Origin: Cercospora beticola
Taxonomy: Eukaryota; Ascomycota; Dothideomycetes; Mycosphaerellales; Mycosphaerellaceae
Reading direction: 5' to 3'
DNA: 64,000 bases
NCBI RefSeq assembly: GCF_033473495.1
Contig: NC_088936.1
Span: 2,976,001 to 3,040,000, forward strand
The notes under the pieces are model-generated. The model was not told the origin of the DNA. It ran no database searches and saw only the letters and a list, made by a program, of their open reading frames with translations. Shown in pieces: positions 10,188-19,248 of the stretch. Every line of letters starts with the position of its first letter. The first letter of the stretch is position 1. The position numbers were made by a program, and so were the translations under genes.

Positions 10188-13100
10188 ATGGTTGACGAGG
10201 CGGCCTGGTGGACTCAATCCCACCACCAGGCTATGAACGCTGACCTGTTTAGTATCACCATGAACAAATTCTTAAAGAAAAAGGCCGCAGACGGCCCCAC
10301 GTCGAACGAAGATGCGCTCAAGGCCCTCTCGCAACCGCCGTCGCCGGTGCTCAAGAAATCTTCAACGAACAGATGGAAGAAGAGCAAGAAGCCCGAGCCT
10401 GCTCCCCCGCCACAAGTCGATCTCTCCGTCGCCCTACCCTCCTCGGACGACTTCCGAACGAGTCTGCTCATGCCGAGCTTGTCGACTCGATTCAGCATGC
10501 TTAGAGAGCAAGACGATCCGAAATCGCTTCTCGGCAAAGCCAGCGACGATAGCGTGCTACAACCTAGGAGGCGCTCACGCATGATGGACTTTGGTTACAA
10601 CCCGGCAGGTCTGAGTGACATCGCCGAGGTCTCGTCGCTGTCCGGCTCAATACGACCACCCTTTGCCAAGACAGACAGCAGCAGAGGAGATTCGTGCATG
10701 TCTGAGGATGGATACGCCAGCGAGGCAGAACACGCAGGCGGTGGAAGCATCATGAGTAGATCAAGGCCCGGAGAAGGCAATATACTATTTGGCGGGCGCC
10801 AGAAAATCTACAAAATCTCTGGATCAGGCACAACTTCGACGAAGAGCTTGGGAAAGCTCATGTATGACGACGACGTTGGGATGTCCGCCTTCCAAAGGTA
10901 TCGCCAGAGAGAGCGCGAGTTCAACGAGAGCGAGCTGCCACGACCGTCGGATGAAAGTCAGGGATTCGACTTTGGGTTAGATAAGCCCGAGAGAGGCTCC
11001 CAGGATGATGACGATAGTCGACACTCTTTGCTCAACGACTCGGCCAAAGATCTTTGTCACTCGCCCTCGCTATCCTCCTACGACCGGAAGCGATCGACGA
11101 CATCTTCTGACGCGCACTCCATCGCGCGTTCCTCAACCGCGGCTACCTCGATCGCCTCGCAAACCCCGGTGAGCGCAACGCCATCTCCTGCCCATGCTCC
11201 ATCAAATGGGAACTCAATGGGCTCAGCTAGTGCTGCACCGGCAGACCGGTCCAACACCAAGCCTAAGAGATTGTATGAACAGGGCCTGGACCAGCACCTC
11301 CAGGAGCAGCAGAGCACCGCCATGAGCCGGCTGAACTCGATCCAGAGGCAACGAGCAATGAGCGGCAAGAAAATGCCTCCTTACTTGCACGGCACTAAGA
11401 GCGCTGGAAACTTGCATGAGCGATCGCAATCACCAGTACTGGCCTTTCGTGCGCAGTCACCAGCGCTGAACTCTCCACTGAGCCCGCTGACCACATCTGG
11501 CATCAGGAGTGCAAACTCTGGCGCATCCAGCCCACATCTTGGAAGCGCACCGCAGTCACCAGTAGAGGAACAGGCTGATGAATCATCTATACTAGCGCAG
11601 GCGCTAGAACCCGCGGATCGTGGCAAGGCCACTGCCATGGGTGCCTTCAACAAACCAGCCCAGGCCTTTGATGAGCAACAGTATCTGGAGCGGCAAAAAC
11701 AGCTGCAGAGGTCGGCCTCGAGCACGGCGGCGAAGACGAAGGCGTCGCCTCAATCTGCCTTGCAACAGCGCATCAATATGTACGGCGGAGTGCAGCAAGA
11801 CCAGGCGCCTACTCCGCCCGAACCATCGATGCGAGCTCGGTCGCACTCTGCTTCTCAGTCCGCTCCTCGGCAACACGAACCCAGCACAGCCTACAATGTG
11901 TTCCAAAACGCGGTCAGCCAGATTTCTAAGAACCCTCCGGTGGCTCCTGTGAACAAATCTCCACTTCCTGACACCCACCGCACTTTCTTTGGCAACATCA
12001 GTGCGAGTGACGACGACGAGGATGACGAAGAATCGCGGATAGCGCAGTCTTTCAACCAGCCTGAGTACGGTTACGGTAACTATTCCAGCAGGTGGCAACC
12101 CACCATATTGGATTCTGTCTCGGAGCATCCTGCCTTCAGGGGTAACAGGTCTCGGACTTCCATGGCCGAAGAATCGGAGGAGGAGGACGCGCCACGAGCT
12201 TTGAAGAATGCGACACCAGCGCGATCGCTGAGAACTGATGTGGACAACGGAGAAGCAAACAGCTCAAAAGCGCTCGACTCGCCCACACTTGGCCCTGATG
12301 CCGGTTCGTTAGGAGGCATCAACAACATGGTGCACCATCTGCGGCAGAGCAGTAATCAATCATCAGTCTATCCCTTCGACGAAAGCAGCACTCACGAAGA
12401 TGAAGCCTCGCACACGCAAGAAACGCTTTTGCCTGCCAGCAAGATGGATTCCCGTCGCCATGCCGTGGGAGGCGCCATCGACCCAGTTCCATCATTACGT
12501 GATTCGCAAAGCACTGCCTCCAATAACTGGGACACCAGTGACACTCGACGCTCCGCAGGGCCGGAGCAAGCTAGACGGAGTGACGTGAGGGCTTCCGATG
12601 CCACCCGCCAGTCGGACGATGCCATTCCTTCCTGGCAACACGAGCTCCGTGGACAGCACACGCGGGACGGAAGCACAGCGACGCAAGAAGGACGCGATGC
12701 TTTCTCAAGAGAGCTCGCCGCACGAAGGGAGGCTGTGAAGGAGAATCTGCGCAGCGTTGTTGATGTTAACAGCTCCAGAGACCACAGCCCAGCTCCTACG
12801 CCCTTGTCTGTTTCCAGCTCAGGAAATAGTGGCTTACGTGCCTTCGGCATGTTGCGTTCGAAGACTAGCAGAGAAACGCTCGCACATGGACGAGAGCAGA
12901 CGTCAAAGTCACCGAAGCCACTTGGCAGCATTGGCAATCATAGCATGTCCAGTCTCGCTCAGGGTGACCGAAATGGACACAGTGTGGATATGGCACGATC
13001 GCGAGGCAATTCCTCAACAAGACCGCCAATGCCGCCAACCTCGCAACATCCTGCATTCAAGCATGACCCTCCGGAAGGTTTTGGGGATGGCAACAGCAGT

Positions 13101-14012
13101 GAACTCCCGCGAGAGCGTCAGCTTGCATCTGCTCGTTCAGCCTACCAGATTAGGAGTCGCTCCAACTCCGGTGCGGCCTCGAGTCGCTCGCGAAGCCGTT
13201 CACGGCGCTACCGTGATGATTTTGACAGGAACATGATGGAGGGTCCACGATCTGGCGTACCCTCAACAGAATTCACCCCTGCAGCATCTCCTGCTTTGGG
13301 TGCTTCAGAACGCTCCAGCGATGAGTCTCGTCCTGGAAGACAGGGTTATTTCGAATTCAAGACTGGTCGGCCGCTGCAGTCTGTCAATACGCAGCTAAGC
13401 AACAATGGCCCTTCGCCTAGCTTGACGCCATCTAGCATTCCGCCCAATGTCTATGGCCCCGGCCATCCAGTCCAGCTTGCCGCTAACCTTTCTGAAGCCC
13501 CGACACCGCCACTATCGGGATCGAGTCCAGGTGACAGCCCCTCAGCCTACACCGCTGGGGTGACATTCCCACCTCGAAGTGCAGGCGTGCGTAAACGGAC
13601 TATCACCAAGTACGATATCTCGGAGCCGACGCTCATATCGTCGACTTCAAACGTTGATACCGTTGATCTGCCTGCCGGTGCTTCATTGAAGAATGGCATT
13701 GAGGAGGCCCCTCCCATTCCGCCCATCAACCCACGGCGAAAGGGCACCCGCAAACTCTTTGGACTGGGGTCGAAGGACCAACACGACTCTGCATATCCAC
13801 AGAGCGCGAGGCCTGACTCGAATCCGTCACTGCCAACATCGCCGAAACGAGAGGCGCAAATCTTACCAGGCAATGTCTTGCGACTACAGGCATTTGATCA
13901 GCCCATGGGAAATTCCCAGCCTGGTTCGCGCGCAATGACCCCAGACCCGAGCTCTCCCGAACGAACGCGTGCACCAGTTCGCGGTGCCGCAGTTGACGGC
14001 GGCATGTTCTGA
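10188..14012 (+). CDS. large disordered conserved fungal-type protein, 1274 aa
   Basis: A single uninterrupted frame. Start is uncertain: ATGs at 10188, 10233 and 10263 are all in frame, and the last, opening MNKFLKKK, is an attractive start. Almost the whole chain is Ser/Pro/Gln-rich and disordered, with many S/T-P sites. The most protein-like block is residues 195-250 (FGGRQKIYKI ... LMYDDDVGMSAFQRYRQRERE), which has the look of a conserved core. Short acidic runs occur near residue 610 (SDDDEDDEE) and RS-rich repeats (SRSRSRSRRYR) near 1000. No catalytic domain or membrane segment. I believe such proteins occur across ascomycetes as uncharacterised; a scaffold role regulated by phosphorylation would fit but is inference. 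Confidence 0.8.
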   Translation: MVDEAAWWTQSHHQAMNADLFSITMNKFLKKKAADGPTSNEDALKALSQPPSPVLKKSSTNRWKKSKKPEPAPPPQVDLSVALPSSDDFRTSLLMPSLSTRFSMLREQDDPKSLLGKASDDSVLQPRRRSRMMDFGYNPAGLSDIAEVSSLSGSIRPPFAKTDSSRGDSCMSEDGYASEAEHAGGGSIMSRSRPGEGNILFGGRQKIYKISGSGTTSTKSLGKLMYDDDVGMSAFQRYRQREREFNESELPRPSDESQGFDFGLDKPERGSQDDDDSRHSLLNDSAKDLCHSPSLSSYDRKRSTTSSDAHSIARSSTAATSIASQTPVSATPSPAHAPSNGNSMGSASAAPADRSNTKPKRLYEQGLDQHLQEQQSTAMSRLNSIQRQRAMSGKKMPPYLHGTKSAGNLHERSQSPVLAFRAQSPALNSPLSPLTTSGIRSANSGASSPHLGSAPQSPVEEQADESSILAQALEPADRGKATAMGAFNKPAQAFDEQQYLERQKQLQRSASSTAAKTKASPQSALQQRINMYGGVQQDQAPTPPEPSMRARSHSASQSAPRQHEPSTAYNVFQNAVSQISKNPPVAPVNKSPLPDTHRTFFGNISASDDDEDDEESRIAQSFNQPEYGYGNYSSRWQPTILDSVSEHPAFRGNRSRTSMAEESEEEDAPRALKNATPARSLRTDVDNGEANSSKALDSPTLGPDAGSLGGINNMVHHLRQSSNQSSVYPFDESSTHEDEASHTQETLLPASKMDSRRHAVGGAIDPVPSLRDSQSTASNNWDTSDTRRSAGPEQARRSDVRASDATRQSDDAIPSWQHELRGQHTRDGSTATQEGRDAFSRELAARREAVKENLRSVVDVNSSRDHSPAPTPLSVSSSGNSGLRAFGMLRSKTSRETLAHGREQTSKSPKPLGSIGNHSMSSLAQGDRNGHSVDMARSRGNSSTRPPMPPTSQHPAFKHDPPEGFGDGNSSELPRERQLASARSAYQIRSRSNSGAASSRSRSRSRRYRDDFDRNMMEGPRSGVPSTEFTPAASPALGASERSSDESRPGRQGYFEFKTGRPLQSVNTQLSNNGPSPSLTPSSIPPNVYGPGHPVQLAANLSEAPTPPLSGSSPGDSPSAYTAGVTFPPRSAGVRKRTITKYDISEPTLISSTSNVDTVDLPAGASLKNGIEEAPPIPPINPRRKGTRKLFGLGSKDQHDSAYPQSARPDSNPSLPTSPKREAQILPGNVLRLQAFDQPMGNSQPGSRAMTPDPSSPERTRAPVRGAAVDGGMF

Positions 14013-14750
14013 TCGCTCAGTATGCAAACATCCAGAAACAAAGAGTGAGATTACGGCCGTCGATACTACCTCGAAACGAACACCATTACCATCCCACACG
14101 ACTACTCAGCCTCGACATCCATCCAATATCCTCTAAACCGAAGCGTGTGTACAAATACGATAAGACGACGAATGATGCACTTCAACAGGAGTTCCTTGGG
14201 TTTTGCTTTTGGAAGGCAGAGAGAGTGACTGTTCGATACATCTTTCCCTGACCAGCGACACACAGGAGAATTGCAGAAGGGAGCAGCAACAAAGCGTGGC
14301 GAGACGCGGGAAAATCTTGGCATTTTCGTCTTTTTCTTCTTCTTGTTGTCATTGATTTAGCGACTGCACGATACCACCAGAGCTCTGCATCTGTTTTACC
14401 TTCTTAGTCGAGCTTGTAAGAAACAAAAGAGATGCTTCTGTCTTACTTACCTTTAGTGTGTAAGACGAAATGCAAAAGAAATGTGCGATACATCTATACA
14501 TGGATGCGGGTTTCGTCTCACTGTACAATGCTGTTTAACACTTAACGCTATGCAATATGTCTCGCTCGCTGTAGAAAGGCGCCGGCCTGTCTTGGTCTAA
14601 ATGCTCCCTACCATGTTTGCGTCCTGATTGCGCCCACCACTTAAATACCTCCACTCCCCTCCTCATTGCACATACTCGAACCACCGCCGACTTCGCAAAC
14701 ATTCCATTTGTCCCCTCAAATGCAATGCCCTCCATTCCTTCTCTGAAGTA
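14013..14750. other. intergenic, no gene seen
   Basis: Contains the 3' end of the large disordered gene and the upstream region of the small Cys-rich gene. TTCTTCTTCTTG tracts near 14330 are the only low-complexity feature noted. Confidence 0.5.
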
Positions 14751-15071
14751 ATGTGCCACACCGAAACTTCATTCTACGCCTGCGCCCACAGCATCCGCGC
14801 GCTTACTCGATGCTCCGAGAACATCCAAAGTAAGGGCCGAGACTGCTACGGGCCGACATCAGATACGGGCTATGAGAACCATATCAAGACCAATTGCGCA
14901 GACTGTGCGCGTTGGAAATGGACGAAGAAGAAGAAACAGGACAAGTTTTCTGAGGAAACAGCGGTCCTGATTCCGGATCGAGTGAAGAAGTGGCCGGAAG
15001 ATCCGAATTGCGGGAATCCGAGGGATGAGCAGAAGGGAGGGGGGAAGAAGGAGGGGTGTGAGGTGATGTGA
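14751..15071 (+). CDS. small cysteine-rich protein, 106 aa
   Basis: I chose the ATG at 14751 (MCHTETSFYACAHS) because upstream residues in the frame look random. The protein has cysteines at positions 2, 11, 20, 31, 48 and 51 (the last pair as C-A-D-C), then a Lys-rich segment (KWTKKKKQDK) and a charged tail. The pattern M-C-x-T-E-x-x-x-Y-x-C-x-H resembles short zinc-binding proteins common in Dothideomycetes genomes, with Ala in place of the usual Gly in 'CGH'. No signal peptide, so an intracellular zinc-binding role is more likely than secretion. It converges on the next gene with only 69 bp between stops. Real gene status is likely but unproven. Confidence 0.55.
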   Translation: MCHTETSFYACAHSIRALTRCSENIQSKGRDCYGPTSDTGYENHIKTNCADCARWKWTKKKKQDKFSEETAVLIPDRVKKWPEDPNCGNPRDEQKGGGKKEGCEVM

Positions 15072-15140
15072 TGAACATCATCATCCCCATCATCACTCAG
15101 CCGGCTGCATGATCTTCTCTCTGCGCTGGCTCCTCTTCAT

Positions 15141-16058
15141 CTAACCATTCGTCGTCGCACCAGCTGCTGTTGTCGAAGACGAAGATCTCGACGAAGTACT
15201 CCAAGCCATCGGCCTCAACTCCGTATCTAGAGCAGTCTCAATCTTCTCCCCTCTCTCCCTATGCATTTCCTTCAACCTCTTCTCCGTCTTCATGAACTCT
15301 CTGATACCAATCGGTACACCCGCCAAAGGGTCTTCATCAACACCTCCCGCTCCACCTTCCACAACTTCCGCCACATTCCCCGGAACAGTATCACTCCACA
15401 ATGTTTCGCTCCCGCCCCCATCGTCATCCATGCTAACTGCCACATGTGCCGGCGCATTCGCTTCCGCAGCCATCATCCCCGTCGCTTGACCTTGTAAGCG
15501 TTGGAGATTTTGTGCTGCTTTCGCTTCTTTCATTTTCGTGGCGAATTCTTCGAGTTCTTCACGAAAGCGTTCCCAGACGCAGTTGACGCAGCCGGACATG
15601 CAGCAATTGTCGGGTTCTTCGGGTTTGGGTGGGACAAGGACCCCGGCTATGAGGCGGGATTTACTTTCTGCGATGCGTTTGCGTTCGAGGGCGTCGAGTT
15701 CGCGGTCGCCGAAGACGCGTTTTGCTCGGGCGAGGGTGGATTCGTCTTGGTTTGAGGGGTCTTGTTGTTTGGGTGATTCTTTGGCTGTCATCGGGTAGAG
15801 GTCTTCTGGGGAGGGGTCGGCGTAGGGACGGTCGACATGCTGTCTTTCGCCATGGAGAGGTGCGTCGAGAGCATCGGGTTCGTAGCCTGGGAAGGTGGAG
15901 GGTTTGGGCGTTGTGAGGAGATCATGGCGTCGCGCTGTGCGGGTGAGGCGTCTTGTCTGTAGCCATGGTCGTGGACAGCAGGCTCTTGAGGCTACTGGCA
16001 GCGATTCTGCTGCTCTGGCGAGCGTCGTGAGGGCTGTTCGCATGCTTGTGCGGTTCAT
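15141..16058 (-). CDS. mitochondrial oxidoreductase-like (OXLD1/Oxidored-like) domain protein
   Basis: 305 residues. The N-terminus is rich in Arg, Ala and Ser with no acidic residue before about position 45, a typical mitochondrial targeting sequence. Residues 145-172 (PKPEEPDNCCMSGC VNCVW) carry the CC-x3-C-x2-C-VW signature of the oxidoreductase-like domain found in human OXLD1 and yeast Ypl107w. Flanking helices (EELEEFATKMKEAK and MKTEKRLKEMHRERGEKI) are charged and probably coiled. The biochemical role of this family is not established despite its name. The gene faces away from the zinc-finger gene at 16486, with about 430 bp between starts. Its coding strand flips from C-rich at the 5' end to G-rich at the 3' end. 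Confidence 0.85.
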   Translation of the reverse strand: MNRTSMRTALTTLARAAESLPVASRACCPRPWLQTRRLTRTARRHDLLTTPKPSTFPGYEPDALDAPLHGERQHVDRPYADPSPEDLYPMTAKESPKQQDPSNQDESTLARAKRVFGDRELDALERKRIAESKSRLIAGVLVPPKPEEPDNCCMSGCVNCVWERFREELEEFATKMKEAKAAQNLQRLQGQATGMMAAEANAPAHVAVSMDDDGGGSETLWSDTVPGNVAEVVEGGAGGVDEDPLAGVPIGIREFMKTEKRLKEMHRERGEKIETALDTELRPMAWSTSSRSSSSTTAAGATTNG

Positions 16059-16408
16059 GAGTGACTGCTATCGAGCAGAACGAAGCCATTTTATGGGGTG
16101 ACGTCAATCTCTGTCAGCGAATTGAGTTCCTCGGCCTTTGGTTCGGTCTTCCTTGACCACCAACTCCAGTCCTCTCTCTCCTGTACTTCATCATGTCAGC
16201 TGCAGACACTACTTCTGGGAGTGCACGGCTACTTAACCTTCGCATCGGCGTCTGTATTCACAACGACATGTATCGAGCTTGGTCCGCTTGCATGCTGTGA
16301 AGGCAAACGTGTAGAAGGATGGGCTCTCGACAGCCGAGCCGGTCAGCTGGCATTCGTGAGCTGCATGCGCCGCCAATATCAGCTTGTGCTGGCGGCGCTA
16401 TGTTCACT

Positions 16409-16467
16409 GTAAGTTCTCTTCGTCCATGCTCCTCCAATTGTTCGCATCACGTCTCTTGAGCTTTCAG
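16409..16467 (+). other. probable 5' UTR intron of the C2H2 gene
   Basis: GTAAGT at 16409 and CTTTCAG ending at 16467 frame a 59-nt intron just before the ATG at 16486. Splicing does not extend any upstream open frame into the zinc-finger frame, so the intron would be in the leader. Confidence 0.45.
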
Positions 16468-16485
16468 CAAGAGACCCATTGCACA

Positions 16486-18036
16486 ATGGAACCGTACATG
16501 ACTTCCGCTGGCGCCTGGGCCACAGACGCGCCGGACAGCGTCAATCCGGCGGAGTTGAGCGCCATTGACATCTGGGACTTGTCCATCTTTAACGACCCCT
16601 TCGAATTGCCGGTCGAGCCCACCGCTCCACTCCCAATAACGGCAATGCCAATTGAGCGCCTGCGAAGCTTACCGAAGCACTCTCGAGTGTCCCTCCTGTC
16701 TACCAGTCCGCCCGACCTGGGCTGGCAATGGAACCCATTGTCGGCAACCTCATCGACCAGACGCACCAGCCATGGTCAGCTTGCTTTATCTCGGGAAAAT
16801 TCAAGCTCTTCTATTCGACAATCATCTGCAGGCTCTCAACTGTCTCCAAAGGCGACCAAGCCAAGCAGAGGCAGATTGCTTGCGGACACTTCAGCGCAAG
16901 GTCCGGAGACAGTATTCGAAGATAGTGACAGTCACCACTCCTGGACAGCGTCCGATAATTTTGAAACTTGGTGCAACAGCTTGCGCGAACAACTGGCCGA
17001 CTTCCGCCGCTGCAAAGAGCGAACGGTTATCATCACCTCGCTCTTGCAAACGCGACAGCGGAGGAAAGTCCACTCGATGGCAAACCTTCTCGGACTCAGC
17101 CACATGAGCCTGGGACATGGCAGGAGCAAACAGATCCTGATCAGCAAATGCGAGCTTGCGAACACGAACAACGCCACGAGCACGTTTCGCGAGAAGCGCT
17201 GGAATCCAACACGAAACAACTGGTCGCGTGGTCTGGTGGATCCTCGAGTTGTCCTCATTGAAGGTCTCTCTGGCACCGCTGTCCGCTTACAGCAGCATCT
17301 TTACAATGCAGGTCTCCCTCAGGCCAGCCACATGACGATCGACAATGGTCAGCCTCGTGGCCAAGAGCAAGCATCATCGTGGAACACTATCTATGCCTGT
17401 TTCGAAACAGCAGATGACGCAGCGACTGTTGTCCTGTCGCTGGACCACTCAAAGCCGAACTGGAATGCTTATGATGGCTTCATCGAGTGCGACTACGTGC
17501 GCTTTAGCCCAGGCACTGACCTTGACGCCGGATTACTTTCGAACTTCGACGTGCTTCCTCAACTTTTGAGAGAGTCGACGTTATATCGGCAAGACAGCAG
17601 AAACACCAGCTTTGTCGGCCAAGGTACAGACTGTGCTCTGTACTCCGACTCAGATGAAGGAGACGAGTGGCAGTCCCCAGGTCTCACCATGCCAGTGCAA
17701 CGCTTCGTTTCACGCTTGGCATCAAACGAGTCGTCTCGTTCAAGAGACGCTGGCTATGCATCAGGAGGCTCAGCATTGAGTCTGATGCTCTCCGATCACA
17801 GCGAGGGTAGCGCTACCAAAAAGCGTAAGCGCATGCCAAAGATCCCAGGTGGTTTTCCTTGCCAGATGACAGGTTGCGACAAAGTGTTCAATCGTGATGG
17901 CGATAGACGAAAACATGAGAAGAATCATGTCGGTGAGAGAAAGCACACTTGTGAGAGGTGCAGTCGAGGTTTCTTGTTTCCGAAGGACCTCAAGAGGCAT
18001 ATGTCTACGCATAGCTGCTCATTAATCGCTGGCTGA
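16486..18036 (+). CDS. C2H2 zinc-finger transcription factor-like protein
   Basis: 516 residues from MEPYMTSAG; the frame is open 34 codons further up, but a leader intron appears to lie there. Two C2H2 fingers sit at the extreme C-terminus: C459-x4-C464-x12-H477-x3-H481 and C489-x2-C492-x12-H505-x3-H509, joined by a short VGERKHT linker of the usual TGEKP class. A KKRKRMPK stretch just before them is a likely nuclear localisation signal. The rest is Ser-rich and mostly disordered, with an ordered-looking section at about 220-350 (WNPTRNNW...RVVLIEGLSGTAVRLQQ). A sequence-specific DNA-binding regulator is the natural reading; targets cannot be guessed. I do not recognise a named orthologue. 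Confidence 0.85.
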   Translation: MEPYMTSAGAWATDAPDSVNPAELSAIDIWDLSIFNDPFELPVEPTAPLPITAMPIERLRSLPKHSRVSLLSTSPPDLGWQWNPLSATSSTRRTSHGQLALSRENSSSSIRQSSAGSQLSPKATKPSRGRLLADTSAQGPETVFEDSDSHHSWTASDNFETWCNSLREQLADFRRCKERTVIITSLLQTRQRRKVHSMANLLGLSHMSLGHGRSKQILISKCELANTNNATSTFREKRWNPTRNNWSRGLVDPRVVLIEGLSGTAVRLQQHLYNAGLPQASHMTIDNGQPRGQEQASSWNTIYACFETADDAATVVLSLDHSKPNWNAYDGFIECDYVRFSPGTDLDAGLLSNFDVLPQLLRESTLYRQDSRNTSFVGQGTDCALYSDSDEGDEWQSPGLTMPVQRFVSRLASNESSRSRDAGYASGGSALSLMLSDHSEGSATKKRKRMPKIPGGFPCQMTGCDKVFNRDGDRRKHEKNHVGERKHTCERCSRGFLFPKDLKRHMSTHSCSLIAG

Positions 18037-18340
18037 TGGAATGGGCGAAATTTTTGAAAGAATAGAGGGAATCGCAGTACTCTTCCTTTCTTCACCAAAG
18101 CTTCTAGATCTTAGGTAGATTTTAAGACAAAAGTCAATGCTCTCCTGCCTTTTTCACATGCAAAAGCGACTGTGTGCCTGAGGCTTTCACATTGAACCCC
18201 TGTCGAAGCTGCAACGTAACGTCTCCAAAGTCGCGACCCTCCAGAGCGCGAACATCACATCCAGAACCGCGACCGAGTCTAACAATACTTTTGACCTCTT
18301 CTTCACGTCACTCCTTCCACATAACAAACCCTCTGCAGAA

Positions 18341-18768
18341 ATGACGCGCGCTCAACAACAAATCTCCCTCGCTCTCCTCGCCGCCTCCGTAAATCCCTCC
18401 CTGCATCCCACCCAATCCAATGCGCCCAACTCACTGACGCTTCTCTTCAGCTGTACACAATCCTCTTCGCAGGCCTCCTGCCTCTTCCAGCTGCGATTCA
18501 GACAGAAATAATACCCTACGTATGTCCCATCTCTTGCCTTTTCTGACCCAAAAAGAAACGCAGTCCATCTGCTGGAATGTCTGTCTTACTGATGCTTGAT
18601 ACAAAGCTCCCCTTCTGGGCCCTCATCTCCTTCGGCGCCTACCTCCTCGGCAAACTTGGCTACGGCGTTCTCACCTTCAACGATGTCCCCGAAGCGCACG
18701 AGGAATTAATGCAGCAGATTCAGGAAGCGAGGAAGGATTTGAAGACTAAGGGCGTAGATGTGGATTGA
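18341..18768 (+). CDS. dpm3: dolichol-phosphate mannosyltransferase subunit 3 (three exons)
   Basis: Exons 18341-18388, 18451-18519 and 18607-18768 join to 92 residues, the normal DPM3 length. Introns of 62 and 87 nt have CTGAC and CTGAT branch points. The product begins MTRAQQQISL, has two hydrophobic segments (about 8-27 and 40-62, including LPFWALISFGAYLLGKLGYG) and the conserved tail motif FNDVPEAHEELMQQIQEA, the coiled-coil that holds the catalytic subunit DPM1 at the ER membrane. DPM makes dolichol-phosphate-mannose for N-glycan, O-mannose and GPI-anchor synthesis. The 3' exon itself moves from C-rich to G-rich. Identification is firm; exon 2 boundaries are my reading. Confidence 0.93.
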
Positions 18769-19248
18769 GCGAGTACATGAGGTGGTGTCGTTTTTATGCG
18801 GCGAACTTTGGTTCTGACGGCAAGCATGATATACTGCGGCAGCATTTGGTGATAAGAACAGAGGAGGAGCGAGGCGTCCTGGAGGGCTTGGGGCGTGATG
18901 ATGGGTTTCTCACAAGCTATAAAACAGGAGAATTACCACGGAAGACTATCATCTCAAATGTATGTTGCGATATTCGTTCGCGGAGACAGACAGAACCAGT
19001 CACACACAGAATGAGATCTTGAGTACGTGCTCAGCTCCTCTCTGCGGGGCACGATTCAAAGACGGGAGAGCGAATACAGAAGAGCTCTATACTGACGGCC
19101 ATGACACAGATATGGGAATGACAAGAACTGACCATCACAGGCGGCCCCGTCTCAGGTTTCATGTCGTTGAGGATACAGAGCTGGAGATTTACTAGGTACC
19201 AAGCCAATTGTGCTCTTCAGACCACATTGGAAGAAGTATCAATGGCAA
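18769..19248. other. convergent intergenic region, 480 bp
   Basis: Lies between the stops of DPM3 and of the minus-strand gene ending at 19249. It should hold both 3' UTRs. No further gene seen. Confidence 0.55.
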
